From an uncultured Dorea sp. (GTDB lineage Bacteria > Bacillota_A > Clostridia > Lachnospirales > Lachnospiraceae), in contig CAOKJI010000029.1 of the NCBI GenBank assembly GCA_948468495.1, positions 1 to 10,847 on the forward strand: 10,847 bases of DNA, read 5' to 3'. How positions within the stretch are numbered: the stretch's first letter is position 1; every line of letters starts with the position of its first letter. Shown here piece after piece: positions 1 through 5,964 of this stretch. The translations under genes and the position numbers were made by a program. Below the pieces are notes generated by a model, which saw only the letters and a program-made list of their open reading frames with translations, had not been told where the DNA came from and searched no databases.

Positions 1-149
1 AGACGGAGCAGCGTGCTCTTCCCACAGCCTGACTGCCCCAAAATCCCGACAAACTCTCCAGCCTTAACCTCTGCATCGATATCTTTTAATACTAGATTAC
101 TGTTTCCCTCATAAGAAAAGGATACTTTGTCAATCTTAATCAATTCCAT
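1..149 (-). CDS. ABC transporter ATP-binding protein (N-terminal part, cut by window edge)
   Basis: About 50 N-terminal residues are visible and the gene runs off the left edge. The translation starts [15 protein letters not shown] and contains a complete Walker A motif, GQSGCGKST, near residues 37-45, preceded by the usual beta-strand pattern of ABC ATPases ([19 protein letters not shown]). The protein should hydrolyse ATP on the cytoplasmic face of an import complex. The wording around Walker A resembles the nitrate/sulfonate/taurine or related importer ATPases, but the fragment is too short to name a substrate. I chose the ATG at 147-149, which has GGGG about 9 nt upstream. An in-frame ATG at 162-164 would add five residues (MGFVY). 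A promoter lies at 234-262, so this gene probably starts its own transcript. The class is certain, the substrate unknown. Confidence 0.9.
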   Translation of the reverse strand, partial: MELIKIDKVSFSYEGNSNLVLKDIDAEVKAGEFVGILGQSGCGKSTLLR

Positions 150-233
150 ATATACAAACCCCATAAATATTCCGCTACATTCAAGCCATTATCCAGACCT
201 GATTAATCTATAACTGCCTGATATACTGTTTTC

Positions 234-262
234 ACTATACCTTATACGAATACATTTGTCTA
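234..262 (-). promoter_or_regulatory. Candidate sigma-A promoter of the ABC ATPase gene
   Basis: On the minus strand TAGACA (257-262) and TATAGT (234-239) are separated by 17 nt. This is a fair sigma-A match about 85 nt upstream of the start codon, leaving a leader of roughly 80 nt. It lies downstream of the terminator of the preceding transporter gene, consistent with a separate transcription unit. Confidence 0.5.
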
Positions 263-275
263 ATTCGCATAACCA

Positions 276-293
276 ATAAGTATTTCTTCTTAT
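276..293. promoter_or_regulatory. Inverted repeat just upstream of the ABC promoter
   Basis: The sequence ataag-8 nt-cttat forms a 5+5 bp inverted repeat 14 bp upstream of the -35 box of the ABC promoter. The position and dyad suit a transcription-factor site, but the arms are short and AT-rich and could be chance. Confidence 0.25.
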
Positions 294-344
294 CGAAAAC
301 ATCTATACCTTAAGACGTTCCCCTTGGAGAACTTTGCTGTATAT

Positions 345-375
345 CAAAAAAACACACCAGATAAATCTTATCCGG
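345..375 (-). terminator. Rho-independent terminator of the Na+/Pi cotransporter gene
   Basis: Read on the minus strand, CCGGATAA-GAT-TTATCTGG (375 down to 357) forms an 8-bp stem with one G-U pair. TGTG and then a run of seven T (352 down to 345, ending in GA) follow. The stem begins inside the last codons and includes the stop codon of the upstream gene. Confidence 0.85.
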
Positions 376-2194
376 CATGTCTTTTAATTCCCAACTCTTT
401 CTTCTTCAAAAGATTAAAATACTTTTCATGGGCTTCCTTATAATAACTGTTAAATTCCTCGTCCCTGCCAGAATGCAGCATAGAGATATAATCATGCACC
501 TGATGCTTAATCTCCGGATTCGCTCTTGCCACAGTAGCCACGCCCATATTGGAACATACGTCCGAGATACGTTCCGCCTCAGTAAGAAGATTGAAAAATT
601 CTGTTCCGTTAAATACATCGCATTCCCTGCTGCGGAGCCGCTCCAAATGATTATCCCTTAATACATTTACCATCTCATCCACAACTTCTTCCAGCGGCTC
701 AATATGATGGGCCGCCGTCTGGTTCTGCTTGCGAAATGCTTCCGCCGTATAATCCTGAATCCGGTCGAGCAGCTCCTTCAGTACAGACAGCTCTGCCAGC
801 GCATCACCGGAGAATACATTATCGCTTTCCTTCATCTCTCTGGCAATCTTAACGATATTCACAGCATGATCCCCCAGACGCTCAAACTCTGTAATCGCGG
901 AAAAGTAATAATTCATAATCTCCACGTGGTAAGGCAGAGTAATCTTCGCAGAAATCTGCACCAGATAATTACTAATCCGGTCCGCCATGATATCAATATA
1001 ATCCTCGTCTTCTTCAATCTGCCGTACAGCCCTTTCATCATACTTTGTAAAAAGCTCAAAAGCCAGATTGATATTCCTTCTGGCCAGCTTACACATCTCC
1101 AAAAGCAGCTCATAGCAGCGTCCAAAAGCCAGGGCCGGCGTATCGATAAAGATTGGATTCAGAGCGTCCAGCATCTCGTCGTACTTCCCGGCCGGATTCG
1201 GTTCTTCTTTTACAATCCTGTAACTGAATTTCTCAAAAACACCCACCAGCGGAAGCAGCAGGACAGCGCATGCCAGATTAAATACTGTGTTTGTATTCGC
1301 AATCCCTCCGGAATAGATGGTACTGTTCCACATCCCATCCAGAAGCCCAGCCTTATGTATCGCTGTCACAACCACCAGAATCAGCGCAGATTTGCATAGG
1401 TTAAACAAAATATTCACCATGCCTACCCGTTTTGCATCCGGCTTTGCTCCGATGTTGCAGACAATTGCCGTCGTCACGCAATCCCCCAGATAGATTCCTA
1501 CCAGCACAGCGTAGATAGCGCTGAATGTCAACTGACCAGAGGTGGAAAACGCCTGCAGAATACCAATCGTCGCAGATGAACTCTGCAGCACAAACGCCAC
1601 TCCTGCTCCAACCAGATAACCAATCAGAGGATTATTTCCCAGTCCGGCAAAAAGCTTCTCCACAATTCCGCTTTCCGTCAGGGTACTTACCGCATCCGTC
1701 ATATTTAAAAGACCCGAGAAAAGAACGCCAAACCCGATGATAATCTGACCGATATTATCCGAATCCTTGAATTTCACACCCATAATGATGATGATTCCGA
1801 CAATCAATGCCAGCGGCGCCAGCGTAGACGGATTAAAAAAACGCAGAATAAAAGCCCCGTCAGAATTCAAATCCAGGAGTCTTATAATCTGACCGGTAAC
1901 CGTCGTACCTACATTGGCGCCTATCACAACGCCCAGAGACTGCCGCAGGGAAATGATTCCCGCCCCCACAAGACCTGAGGTAATTACAATCGTCGCTGTT
2001 GACGACTGAATAATAGCCGTCATCACAAGCCCCAGCAGAAATGCCTTTACCGGAGTGTTGGTTGCCTTTTCCATCGCTTTCTTAAGCGTACCAGAAGACC
2101 CAGCCTTTAGTCCGTCTCCCATCAGGCGCATTCCATACAGGAACATCGCAAGTCCGCCCAATAGCGTAATACCATCAAAAATGTCCATATTCAT
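368..2194 (-). CDS. Na+/phosphate cotransporter family protein with C-terminal PhoU-like domain
   Basis: The 608-residue protein has the architecture of bacterial Na/Pi cotransporters (NptA/YjbB type): an N-terminal membrane part with two inverted Na_Pi_cotrans repeats, then a soluble helical PhoU-like part. The two family signature motifs are visible: QSSTATIV at residues 63-70 and QSSSATIG at 204-211, with GANVGTT at 92-98 after the first. Hydrophobic helices run to about residue 325. From about 345 to 595 the sequence is charged and helical, with PhoU-type ERLGDHAVNI and ERISDVCSNMG segments. The protein is expected to import phosphate with sodium across the cytoplasmic membrane, and the PhoU-like tail may gate it. 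Length is normal and intact. The start MNMDIF has only a weak GGGTGA ribosome site, and a second ATG lies two codons in. It has its own terminator and is monocistronic. No phosphate regulon gene is adjacent. Confidence 0.93.
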   Translation of the reverse strand: MNMDIFDGITLLGGLAMFLYGMRLMGDGLKAGSSGTLKKAMEKATNTPVKAFLLGLVMTAIIQSSTATIVITSGLVGAGIISLRQSLGVVIGANVGTTVTGQIIRLLDLNSDGAFILRFFNPSTLAPLALIVGIIIIMGVKFKDSDNIGQIIIGFGVLFSGLLNMTDAVSTLTESGIVEKLFAGLGNNPLIGYLVGAGVAFVLQSSSATIGILQAFSTSGQLTFSAIYAVLVGIYLGDCVTTAIVCNIGAKPDAKRVGMVNILFNLCKSALILVVVTAIHKAGLLDGMWNSTIYSGGIANTNTVFNLACAVLLLPLVGVFEKFSYRIVKEEPNPAGKYDEMLDALNPIFIDTPALAFGRCYELLLEMCKLARRNINLAFELFTKYDERAVRQIEEDEDYIDIMADRISNYLVQISAKITLPYHVEIMNYYFSAITEFERLGDHAVNIVKIAREMKESDNVFSGDALAELSVLKELLDRIQDYTAEAFRKQNQTAAHHIEPLEEVVDEMVNVLRDNHLERLRSRECDVFNGTEFFNLLTEAERISDVCSNMGVATVARANPEIKHQVHDYISMLHSGRDEEFNSYYKEAHEKYFNLLKKKELGIKRHAG

Positions 2195-2229
2195 TCACCC
2201 GTACAATCTTAAAAATTATATCCCTTTCA

Positions 2230-2282
2230 GATTTTACCAAGAATCTACAGGAATTACTATAGTTTTACAAGATTTTCCAAGA
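2230..2282 (-). promoter_or_regulatory. Upstream region of the cotransporter gene with three similar 11-12 bp direct repeats
   Basis: On the minus strand CTTGGAAAATC (2281-2271), CTTGTAAAACT (2271-2261) and CTTGGTAAAATC (2241-2230) are near copies. They start 10 and 30 bp apart, so all three would face the same side of the helix. A TATAGT at 2261-2256 and a TATAAT at 2220-2215 are possible -10 boxes, but neither has a good -35. The copies could be activator sites; chance cannot be excluded in such AT-rich DNA. Confidence 0.3.
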
Positions 2283-2291
2283 TAAATTAAT

Positions 2292-2358
2292 AAAGTCATT
2301 ACAGTTCCACGCAGTTTGCAGACCAGAGCAAGCGGCGTGGAACTGTAACGCAAAGTCA
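2292..2358. repeat. 50-bp palindromic element flanked by 7-bp direct repeats
   Basis: The arms ttacagttccacgc (2299-2312) and gcgtggaactgtaa (2335-2348) are a perfect 14-bp inverted repeat. The 22-nt centre can add about six more pairs (gtttgc 2314-2319 with gcaagc 2328-2333, one G-U on the plus-strand RNA). The direct repeat aaagtca occurs at 2292-2298, abutting the left arm, and at 2352-2358, three bases past the right arm. The second copy contains the stop codon of the LytTR fragment. No convincing T-run follows on either strand, so it is a poor intrinsic terminator. It could be a small intergenic palindromic repeat or miniature element with a target duplication. Confidence 0.6.
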
Positions 2359-2637
2359 AAGACCTTTCATCATGCGCGTGGACGCTAGACAGGTTTCTCC
2401 GTTATGAAAATAGATGATTCGGTTTTTAGCGTCTATTTCTTTTATGTTATTTTTATTTACCAGAAATGACCGATGGCAGCGTACAAAATTATCGCCCAAT
2501 GTGCCTGCCAGCTCTTTCATGGTACTTTGAAATTCAATCTGACGGTCTTTCGCATGAAGAATGACTTTGTGAATATTACTGGAAGTTTCAAAAAAGAAAA
2601 TATCGTCATAATCTACGCTGATTTTCCGTCCGCCGGC
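2356..2637 (-). pseudogene. LytTR DNA-binding domain fragment of an AgrA-like response regulator
   Basis: An open stretch of 93 codons without a usable start, preceded in frame by a TAA at 2638-2640, encodes a nearly complete LytTR domain. Recognisable blocks are SVDYDDIFFFETSSNIHK, RQIEFQSTMKEL, FVRCHRSFLVNKNNI and NRIIYFHNGE, followed by the stop TGA at 2356-2358. These line up closely, from memory, with the C-terminal domain of staphylococcal AgrA: the His of SSNIHK and the Arg of NRIIYF match DNA-contact residues, while the AgrA Asn in the middle block is replaced. The receiver domain with its phospho-acceptor Asp is entirely absent. The fragment is fused, in a different frame, to the 3' end of the truncated sensor gene at 2613-3203. 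It therefore looks like the 3' relic of a regulator gene left by an internal deletion. Without an N-terminus or start it is probably not translated. Confidence 0.85.
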
Positions 2638-3203
2638 TTATACCCTGAAATATGTAAAACATTATTGTATATCATTCTTCCGACAGAGCCATTTTGTCCC
2701 GGAATCAAATCATCAAACAGATAGATGGTTATAAGGAGGACGAATGCAGCGTCTATCAAATACCATGTCTGCGGAAGGCGTAAAATACCTTTGCCTGACA
2801 GTAATAAACCTTTCAGCAGCCTGCCGCAAAACAGCGTAATAAAATAAAACAGCAAAATGTAAATCAGCCTGACGCCAAAAGAGACATACTTCTGCCAGGT
2901 GAAAGACAGCGGAATCAGCATATGCAAAAGATTCGCCAACAAATTATCCGCCGCGATGGTAAGCACACATCCAATCATGCCCATACAAATATTCTGGGGT
3001 GCGGTATCCCGGTAAGCCGCCAGACCATAAATACAAACTGCCGCCAGAATACCAAACAGACCGTATGGGATACAGGACAGGAGCGTTACAGGCATTCCTG
3101 CAAGCAGCAGAAGTATATAAAGCGCCAGAAACGCTTTTAAGCTCATACGTTTGGGCCATACATTACAAATAGCAAGAGAAAGCTCAAAAAAAGACAACAG
3201 CAT
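2613..3203 (-). CDS. Truncated AgrC-like sensor histidine kinase (membrane sensor domain only)
   Basis: The 196-residue product is almost wholly hydrophobic, with membrane segments near residues 22-42, 45-63, 72-97, 108-131 and 147-164. The spacing and loops resemble the N-terminal sensor of AgrC-type GHKL histidine kinases. It then stops: no dimerisation His box or ATPase N/G boxes follow. The last seven residues (PADGKSA) are read out of frame from the LytTR domain sequence, so the natural protein ended near residue 189, before the last expected helix. An intact homologue would be about twice as long. A good promoter lies at 3240-3268 and an AGGAG at 3216-3220, 12 nt before the ATG, which is rather far. 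The gene may still be transcribed and make a membrane stub without kinase activity. Family assignment rests on topology plus the adjoining AgrA-like LytTR relic, not on catalytic motifs. Confidence 0.7.
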   Translation of the reverse strand: MLLSFFELSLAICNVWPKRMSLKAFLALYILLLLAGMPVTLLSCIPYGLFGILAAVCIYGLAAYRDTAPQNICMGMIGCVLTIAADNLLANLLHMLIPLSFTWQKYVSFGVRLIYILLFYFITLFCGRLLKGLLLSGKGILRLPQTWYLIDAAFVLLITIYLFDDLIPGQNGSVGRMIYNNVLHISGYKPADGKSA

Positions 3204-3239
3204 TTCAGCATTGCTCTCCTTTCGGGATTTTCTTCCCTG

Positions 3240-3268
3240 ATTATACGATATGTGATTCTTTGTATCAA
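3240..3268 (-). promoter_or_regulatory. Strong sigma-A promoter of the truncated sensor gene
   Basis: On the minus strand TTGATA (3268-3263) and a consensus TATAAT (3245-3240) are separated by exactly 17 nt, about 37 nt upstream of the ATG. The promoter has stayed near consensus although the gene it serves is broken. Confidence 0.8.
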
Positions 3269-3377
3269 GCGCCGCTCTGCGAAAATGATGAATAAGCGCA
3301 TGTTTTGTCTGTAAAAAAAGCGTTTATTTACAAAACGATACATTTTACGACTATTTTAATAGAACTATTGTTTTCTC

Positions 3378-3386
3378 TGATATACT
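3378..3386 (+). promoter_or_regulatory. Extended -10 promoter of the small membrane-protein gene
   Basis: TGATATACT is an extended -10 element (TG-n-TATACT) with no good -35. It lies about 44 nt before the ATG at 3430. It faces away from the sensor promoter at 3240-3268, so this is a divergent intergenic region. A partial dyad, gttttgt (3302-3308) with acaaaac (3330-3336), sits between the two promoters and could be a shared operator; this is speculative. Confidence 0.5.
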
Positions 3387-3429
3387 GCTCTGCAACAGAT
3401 ATATTTGCTTTGGAAGGAGACAGAAAGTT

Positions 3430-3606
3430 ATGAAAGAATTTTTGAAAACAGCTGCCATAACAGCAGTAATAGTGATTGTTTTAATGTTAATCAACGTGTA
3501 CGGCAATATGCATGGCATTGACTTAGATTCATTTACAAACAATCTGGTGATAGCGCTTTGTGCTATAATCATTTATCGCGACTTAACCAGGAATAAGAAA
3601 AACTAA
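3430..3606 (+). CDS. Small hypothetical membrane protein, 58 aa
   Basis: This is the only plus-strand gene. It encodes 58 residues beginning MKEFLKTAAITAVIVIVL and ending in a basic tail (RDLTRNKKN). Two hydrophobic segments, about residues 8-23 and 38-49, are separated by a short polar loop (NVYGNMHGIDLDSFTNN), suggesting a helical hairpin in the cytoplasmic membrane. A good AAGGAGA ribosome site lies about 10 nt upstream of the ATG, an extended -10 promoter precedes it, and hairpins follow the stop. The complete signal set supports a real gene despite its size. I do not recognise a family. It is divergently oriented to the broken AgrC-like sensor but does not look like an AgrD pheromone precursor: there is no small processed Cys/Ser peptide block followed by an acidic tail. 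Function unknown. Confidence 0.7.
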   Translation: MKEFLKTAAITAVIVIVLMLINVYGNMHGIDLDSFTNNLVIALCAIIIYRDLTRNKKN

Positions 3607-3612
3607 GTCAAT

Positions 3613-3664
3613 AGATAAAAACCGACCTCCAATCGTTAGACTTTCGCTCTAACTTTTGGAGGTC
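3613..3664 (-). terminator. Terminator of the rplJ-rplL unit
   Basis: A strong hairpin is formed by gacctccaa (3624-3632) with ttggaggtc (3656-3664) and, inside it, gttaga (3635-3640) with tctaac (3648-3653) around a 7-nt loop. On the minus strand it is followed by GG and five T, as an intrinsic terminator should be. It lies about 50 nt after the rplL stop codon. Confidence 0.85.
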
Positions 3665-3668
3665 AGTT

Positions 3669-3696
3669 CCGCCTGAGCGGCGCTTTTCTTTCTTTA
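3669..3696 (+). terminator. Possible plus-strand terminator of the small membrane-protein gene
   Basis: A short stem ccgc-ctga-gcgg (3669-3680) is followed on the plus strand by the T-rich stretch cttttctttcttt. Together with the larger hairpin just before it, the region may stop convergent transcription from both sides. The stem is only 4 bp, so this is weak. Confidence 0.4.
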
Positions 3697-3714
3697 AATT
3701 AATCCCGCAGTAAA

Positions 3715-4089
3715 TTATTTCAGATTAACCTCTGCGCCTTCGCCTTCCAGCTTAGCCTTGATTTCCTCAGCCTCTGCCTTGGATACAGCTTCTTTTACTA
3801 CCTTCGGAGCGCCGTCTACCAGAGCCTTAGCTTCCTTCAGACCAAGACCGGTAATCTCACGAACAACCTTGATAACCTTAACCTTAGATGCGCCTGCAGA
3901 TACTAACTCTACATCAAACTCATCCTTCTCTTCTGCTGCCGGAGCATCTCCGCCTGCTGCTGCAACTACTACGCCTGCTGCTGCAGATACACCAAATTCT
4001 TCTTCACATGCTTTTACTAAATCATTCAACTCTAATACTGATAACTCTTTAATCGCATCAATAAACTCAGCTGTTGTTAACTTTGCCAT
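3715..4089 (-). CDS. rplL: 50S ribosomal protein L7/L12
   Basis: The 124-residue protein is a textbook L7/L12. The N-terminal dimerisation domain ([24 protein letters not shown]) is followed by an Ala/Gly-rich hinge around residues 38-55 and the conserved C-terminal factor-binding domain ([36 protein letters not shown]). It forms dimers on L10 in the ribosomal stalk and recruits translation GTPases. I start it at the ATG at 4087-4089, which has GGAGGA 7 nt upstream. An in-frame ATG at 4104 would add MEENI, but that ATG overlaps the ribosome site itself. It lies 72 nt after rplJ, shares its promoter and leader, and is followed by a strong terminator instead of the usual rpoB. Confidence 0.98.
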   Translation of the reverse strand: MAKLTTAEFIDAIKELSVLELNDLVKACEEEFGVSAAAGVVVAAAGGDAPAAEEKDEFDVELVSAGASKVKVIKVVREITGLGLKEAKALVDGAPKVVKEAVSKAEAEEIKAKLEGEGAEVNLK

Positions 4090-4161
4090 TATATTTTCCT
4101 CCATTTTTATTCATTTCTTTGTCTGCTTTAACAATAAATTCCGCCAAATACACAACGTGTT

Positions 4162-4695
4162 CTAAGCTTCTGCCGGAGCTTCTTCGGCTGCTGCCGGCGT
4201 ACAACCAGCCGCACCGCCCTTCTCTGCAATCTGGTTGAGAACACGGGCAAGATTGGTAATCGGTGACTGCATACTTCCAAGCAATCTGGAAATAAGTTCT
4301 TCTCTTGAAGGAATCTTCGCCAGTTCTGCAAGACCTGCCGCGTCATACTTCTCGCCTTCAACCACACCAGCCTTCAACTCAAGAGCCTTCGCATCCTTTG
4401 CAAACTTTGCAAGGATTCTTGCTGGCGCCGTCGCATCGTCTTTGGAAATCGCAATCGCGCTTGGGCCTTCCAGATACTCGTCTAACTGAGCAAAATCCGT
4501 ACCTTCAAAAGCTCTCTTCATCATTGTGTTCTTACAAACTTTGTAAACAATTCCGGCTTCTCTCAGCTCTTTACGAAGAGCTGTATCCTGAGCAACCGTC
4601 AGTCCGCGATAGTCAACCAGCACAATTGACTGAGCGCCTTCGATATCATTTACAATAGCCTGTACGATAGGTTGTTTTAATTCAACTTTTGCCAC
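4162..4695 (-). CDS. rplJ: 50S ribosomal protein L10
   Basis: The 177-residue protein has the L10 signatures: an N-terminal rRNA-binding globular part with GAQSIVLVDYRGLTVAQDTALR, the KVCKNTMMKRAF segment, and a C-terminal helix region (about 130-165) that binds L7/L12 dimers. The Ala/Glu-rich tail ends EEAPAEA. L10 anchors the stalk on 23S rRNA. In Firmicutes the L10-L12 complex also binds its own mRNA leader, and that leader is present immediately upstream (4747-4905). Translation starts at GTG (4693-4695) behind AAGGAGGTG. Normal length, intact, first gene of a two-gene operon. Confidence 0.98.
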   Translation of the reverse strand: MAKVELKQPIVQAIVNDIEGAQSIVLVDYRGLTVAQDTALRKELREAGIVYKVCKNTMMKRAFEGTDFAQLDEYLEGPSAIAISKDDATAPARILAKFAKDAKALELKAGVVEGEKYDAAGLAELAKIPSREELISRLLGSMQSPITNLARVLNQIAEKGGAAGCTPAAAEEAPAEA

Positions 4696-4741
4696 GAATG
4701 GTGCACCTCCTTATAGATTTTGGTTTATACACCGCCGATAG

Positions 4742-4774
4742 ATAAAAACCCCTGTGTCAAAAGACACAGAGGTT
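4742..4774 (-). terminator. Attenuator terminator within the L10 leader
   Basis: On the minus strand AACCTCTGTGTC-TTTT-GACACAGGGGTT (4774 down to 4747) forms a 12-bp stem with one G-U pair, and the Ts continue into TTTATC. It lies about 50 nt upstream of the rplJ start, inside the leader, as expected for premature termination when ribosomal L10-L12 is in excess. Confidence 0.9.
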
Positions 4775-4905
4775 CATAAATTCACATCATACTGAATGCT
4801 GACACTTCGTTAAGTATACTCTGCATTCGTATCAAATCTATTCTTCCTCGGCAGGCGTTCTCATACTTACGCTTCTTAAGCACCTGCTGTCTTCGGCAGT
4901 CTTTT
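4747..4905 (-). promoter_or_regulatory. Ribosomal protein L10 leader (autoregulatory mRNA structure)
   Basis: The untranslated stretch upstream of rplJ carries the hallmark pairing of the L10 leader: a GACAGCAGGUG segment (about 4893-4883) opposite GCCUGCCGAGG further on (CAGGUG pairs with CGCCUG, one G-U), with UUAAG-containing internal sequence, ending in the attenuator hairpin. In Firmicutes this RNA is bound by the L10-L12 complex, which promotes termination before rplJ. The promoter at 4909-4937 puts the transcription start near 4902. The assignment follows the location, the conserved segments and the terminal hairpin. Confidence 0.85.
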
Positions 4906-4908
4906 GCA

Positions 4909-4937
4909 AGAATAACACATTCGTCTCTCCTTGTCAA
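4909..4937 (-). promoter_or_regulatory. Sigma-A promoter of the rplJ-rplL operon
   Basis: On the minus strand a perfect TTGACA (4937-4932) and TATTCT (4914-4909) are separated by 17 nt. The -35 lies just 16 nt beyond the stop codon of the upstream cupin gene, with no terminator between, so some readthrough from the sugar operon into the ribosomal leader is possible. Confidence 0.85.
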
Positions 4938-4952
4938 GATGCTTACAGAAAC

Positions 4953-5867
4953 TTATAATTCCGTAACCGCGAAAATCATTTTTACTGGCTTTCCTTCAAA
5001 GTTCACCAGTTGATACTCCGTACCGGCCGGCAGGAAGAAGCAGTTCCCTTCTTCTACCACGAATGATTCCTGCTGCCCTGTAAGATTAACCGTTACCGGA
5101 CCCTCTACACAGTAGAGCGCGCCGTCTCCCTTATGAGAATCCGGGTCGGAGCATCTCGGCCCGTAACCGCCCGCCGGAAGAATAAATTCTCCGAAGTGTC
5201 CATAGTCGTTCGATGTAATAAATCTCATCAGCATCGGGTGCTTGGTTCCATGGATATTGTTCAGTTTCTCAAAATCACGCACCGCATATACCGCTCCCGT
5301 CTTTCTTGGCCCCTCTGGGTCAACCGGGAAATGACCGATATCATCGGTGCATCCCTGGCGGGAGATATCCTGAATATGCTCTCTCATATCCGGCAGATTC
5401 GCGTTATTCGACCCCTTATAGAACTTGGTCTCCTCTTCCGTTGGAATTACTGCCGGCGGAATGGATTCGCTCCATGCCTTCGGGGTAATGAAGTATAGAA
5501 TCCTCGCCTTATGGTCCGAGAAGTTATGGCAGCAGTGCCATGCTCCCTCCGGCATCCACAATCCTTCCCCTGTCTCAAGATATGCAAACTGTCCGTTCCC
5601 GCTTCTCTGAAGAACCGGACCGTCCAGAATATAATAAGACTCATCTCCCGGATGAATATCAAGCGGCGCAAACACGCCTCCCGGTCCCAGCTCGTAAATA
5701 CCCAGCATAAAGGTATCCGTCGTAATTAACGTAAATGTATTATCCGATGTAAACGCGTTATTCGGCGGATAGAGAGCTGTTGAATACTCCTCTTTCCGAA
5801 TCAGCATCGGTCTTTTTTCATCTGGCTCGAATGGGAAATGTCCCATAATCTCCATTAATTTAGCCAT
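4953..5867 (-). CDS. Two-domain cupin protein of the PTS sugar operon, function unknown
   Basis: The 304-residue cytosolic protein consists of two tandem cupin barrels. Each half begins with the same motif, GHFPFEP at residues 9-15 and GHFPVDP at 178-184, showing an internal duplication. The first barrel keeps plausible metal ligands: H72 and E76 in HPGDESYY, and H111/H114 in PEGAWHCCHN. In the second barrel the matching positions read H245, G249 (HKGDGALY) and Y285 (PAGTEYQLV), so its metal site looks lost. I start it at the ATG at 5865-5867 with GGAGGAG 7 nt upstream; a longer frame to 5888 would overlap that site. It is the last gene of the PTS cluster, 129 nt after EIIC. Operon context suggests isomerisation or epimerisation of the imported sugar or its phosphate, or a sugar-sensing role. 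An oxygenase is possible but fits the anaerobic setting poorly. Confidence 0.85.
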   Translation of the reverse strand: MAKLMEIMGHFPFEPDEKRPMLIRKEEYSTALYPPNNAFTSDNTFTLITTDTFMLGIYELGPGGVFAPLDIHPGDESYYILDGPVLQRSGNGQFAYLETGEGLWMPEGAWHCCHNFSDHKARILYFITPKAWSESIPPAVIPTEEETKFYKGSNNANLPDMREHIQDISRQGCTDDIGHFPVDPEGPRKTGAVYAVRDFEKLNNIHGTKHPMLMRFITSNDYGHFGEFILPAGGYGPRCSDPDSHKGDGALYCVEGPVTVNLTGQQESFVVEEGNCFFLPAGTEYQLVNFEGKPVKMIFAVTEL

Positions 5868-5898
5868 AATAATACTCCTCCATACCAATCTTTTCTAT

Positions 5899-5919
5899 TA
5901 TAAGATACTGTTTCTTATA
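5899..5919. promoter_or_regulatory. 7-7-7 palindrome upstream of the cupin gene
   Basis: tataaga (5899-5905) and tcttata (5913-5919) are perfect inverted 7-mers with a 7-nt spacer, about 32-52 nt before the cupin start. The minus strand also reads TATAAT here (5903-5898), so this may be an operator over a weak internal promoter. AT-rich, so moderate at best. Confidence 0.35.
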
Positions 5920-5920
5920 C

Positions 5921-5964
5921 TGCTTCATCCAGTCGGTTCATAACTTCGCCGACCAAATGAAGCA
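5921..5964. other. Intergenic two-part hairpin between EIIC and cupin genes
   Basis: tgcttcat (5921-5928) pairs with atgaagca (5957-5964), and inside it gtcgg (5932-5936) with ccgac (5949-5953) around a 12-nt loop. A second small hairpin, gtctct-5 nt-agagac (5970-5986), lies closer to the EIIC stop. Neither is followed by a T-run on the minus strand, so they are more likely mRNA-processing or stability structures, or partial terminators, than full terminators. Confidence 0.45.

Noticed and set aside
704..1399. Plus-strand 231-codon open frame opposite the Na+/Pi cotransporter
   Set aside because: It is wholly antisense to a well-supported gene, has no ribosome site or recognisable domain, and its residue composition is irregular.
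2299..2348. The 14-bp inverted repeat as a standard intrinsic terminator
   Set aside because: The loop is long and no continuous T-run follows on either strand (minus-strand tail TGACTTTATTAATT). At most a weak terminator.
3143..3211. Short minus-strand frame MLKCCCLFLS... starting 4 nt after the AGGAG of the sensor gene
   Set aside because: It overlaps the sensor gene out of frame for only about 22 codons. The spacing is too short, and no leader-peptide logic is visible. It does raise doubt about how well the sensor start at 3203 is translated.
3430..3606. Reading the 58-residue membrane protein as an AgrD pheromone precursor for the adjacent AgrC-like sensor
   Set aside because: It lacks the amphipathic leader followed by a small Cys/Ser-containing peptide and an acidic tail, and no AgrB protease gene is nearby.
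3758..4165. Plus-strand 135-codon open frame opposite rplL
   Set aside because: It is a low-complexity Ser/Ala/Thr shadow of the Ala/Glu-rich L7/L12 gene, with no ribosome site and no family resemblance.
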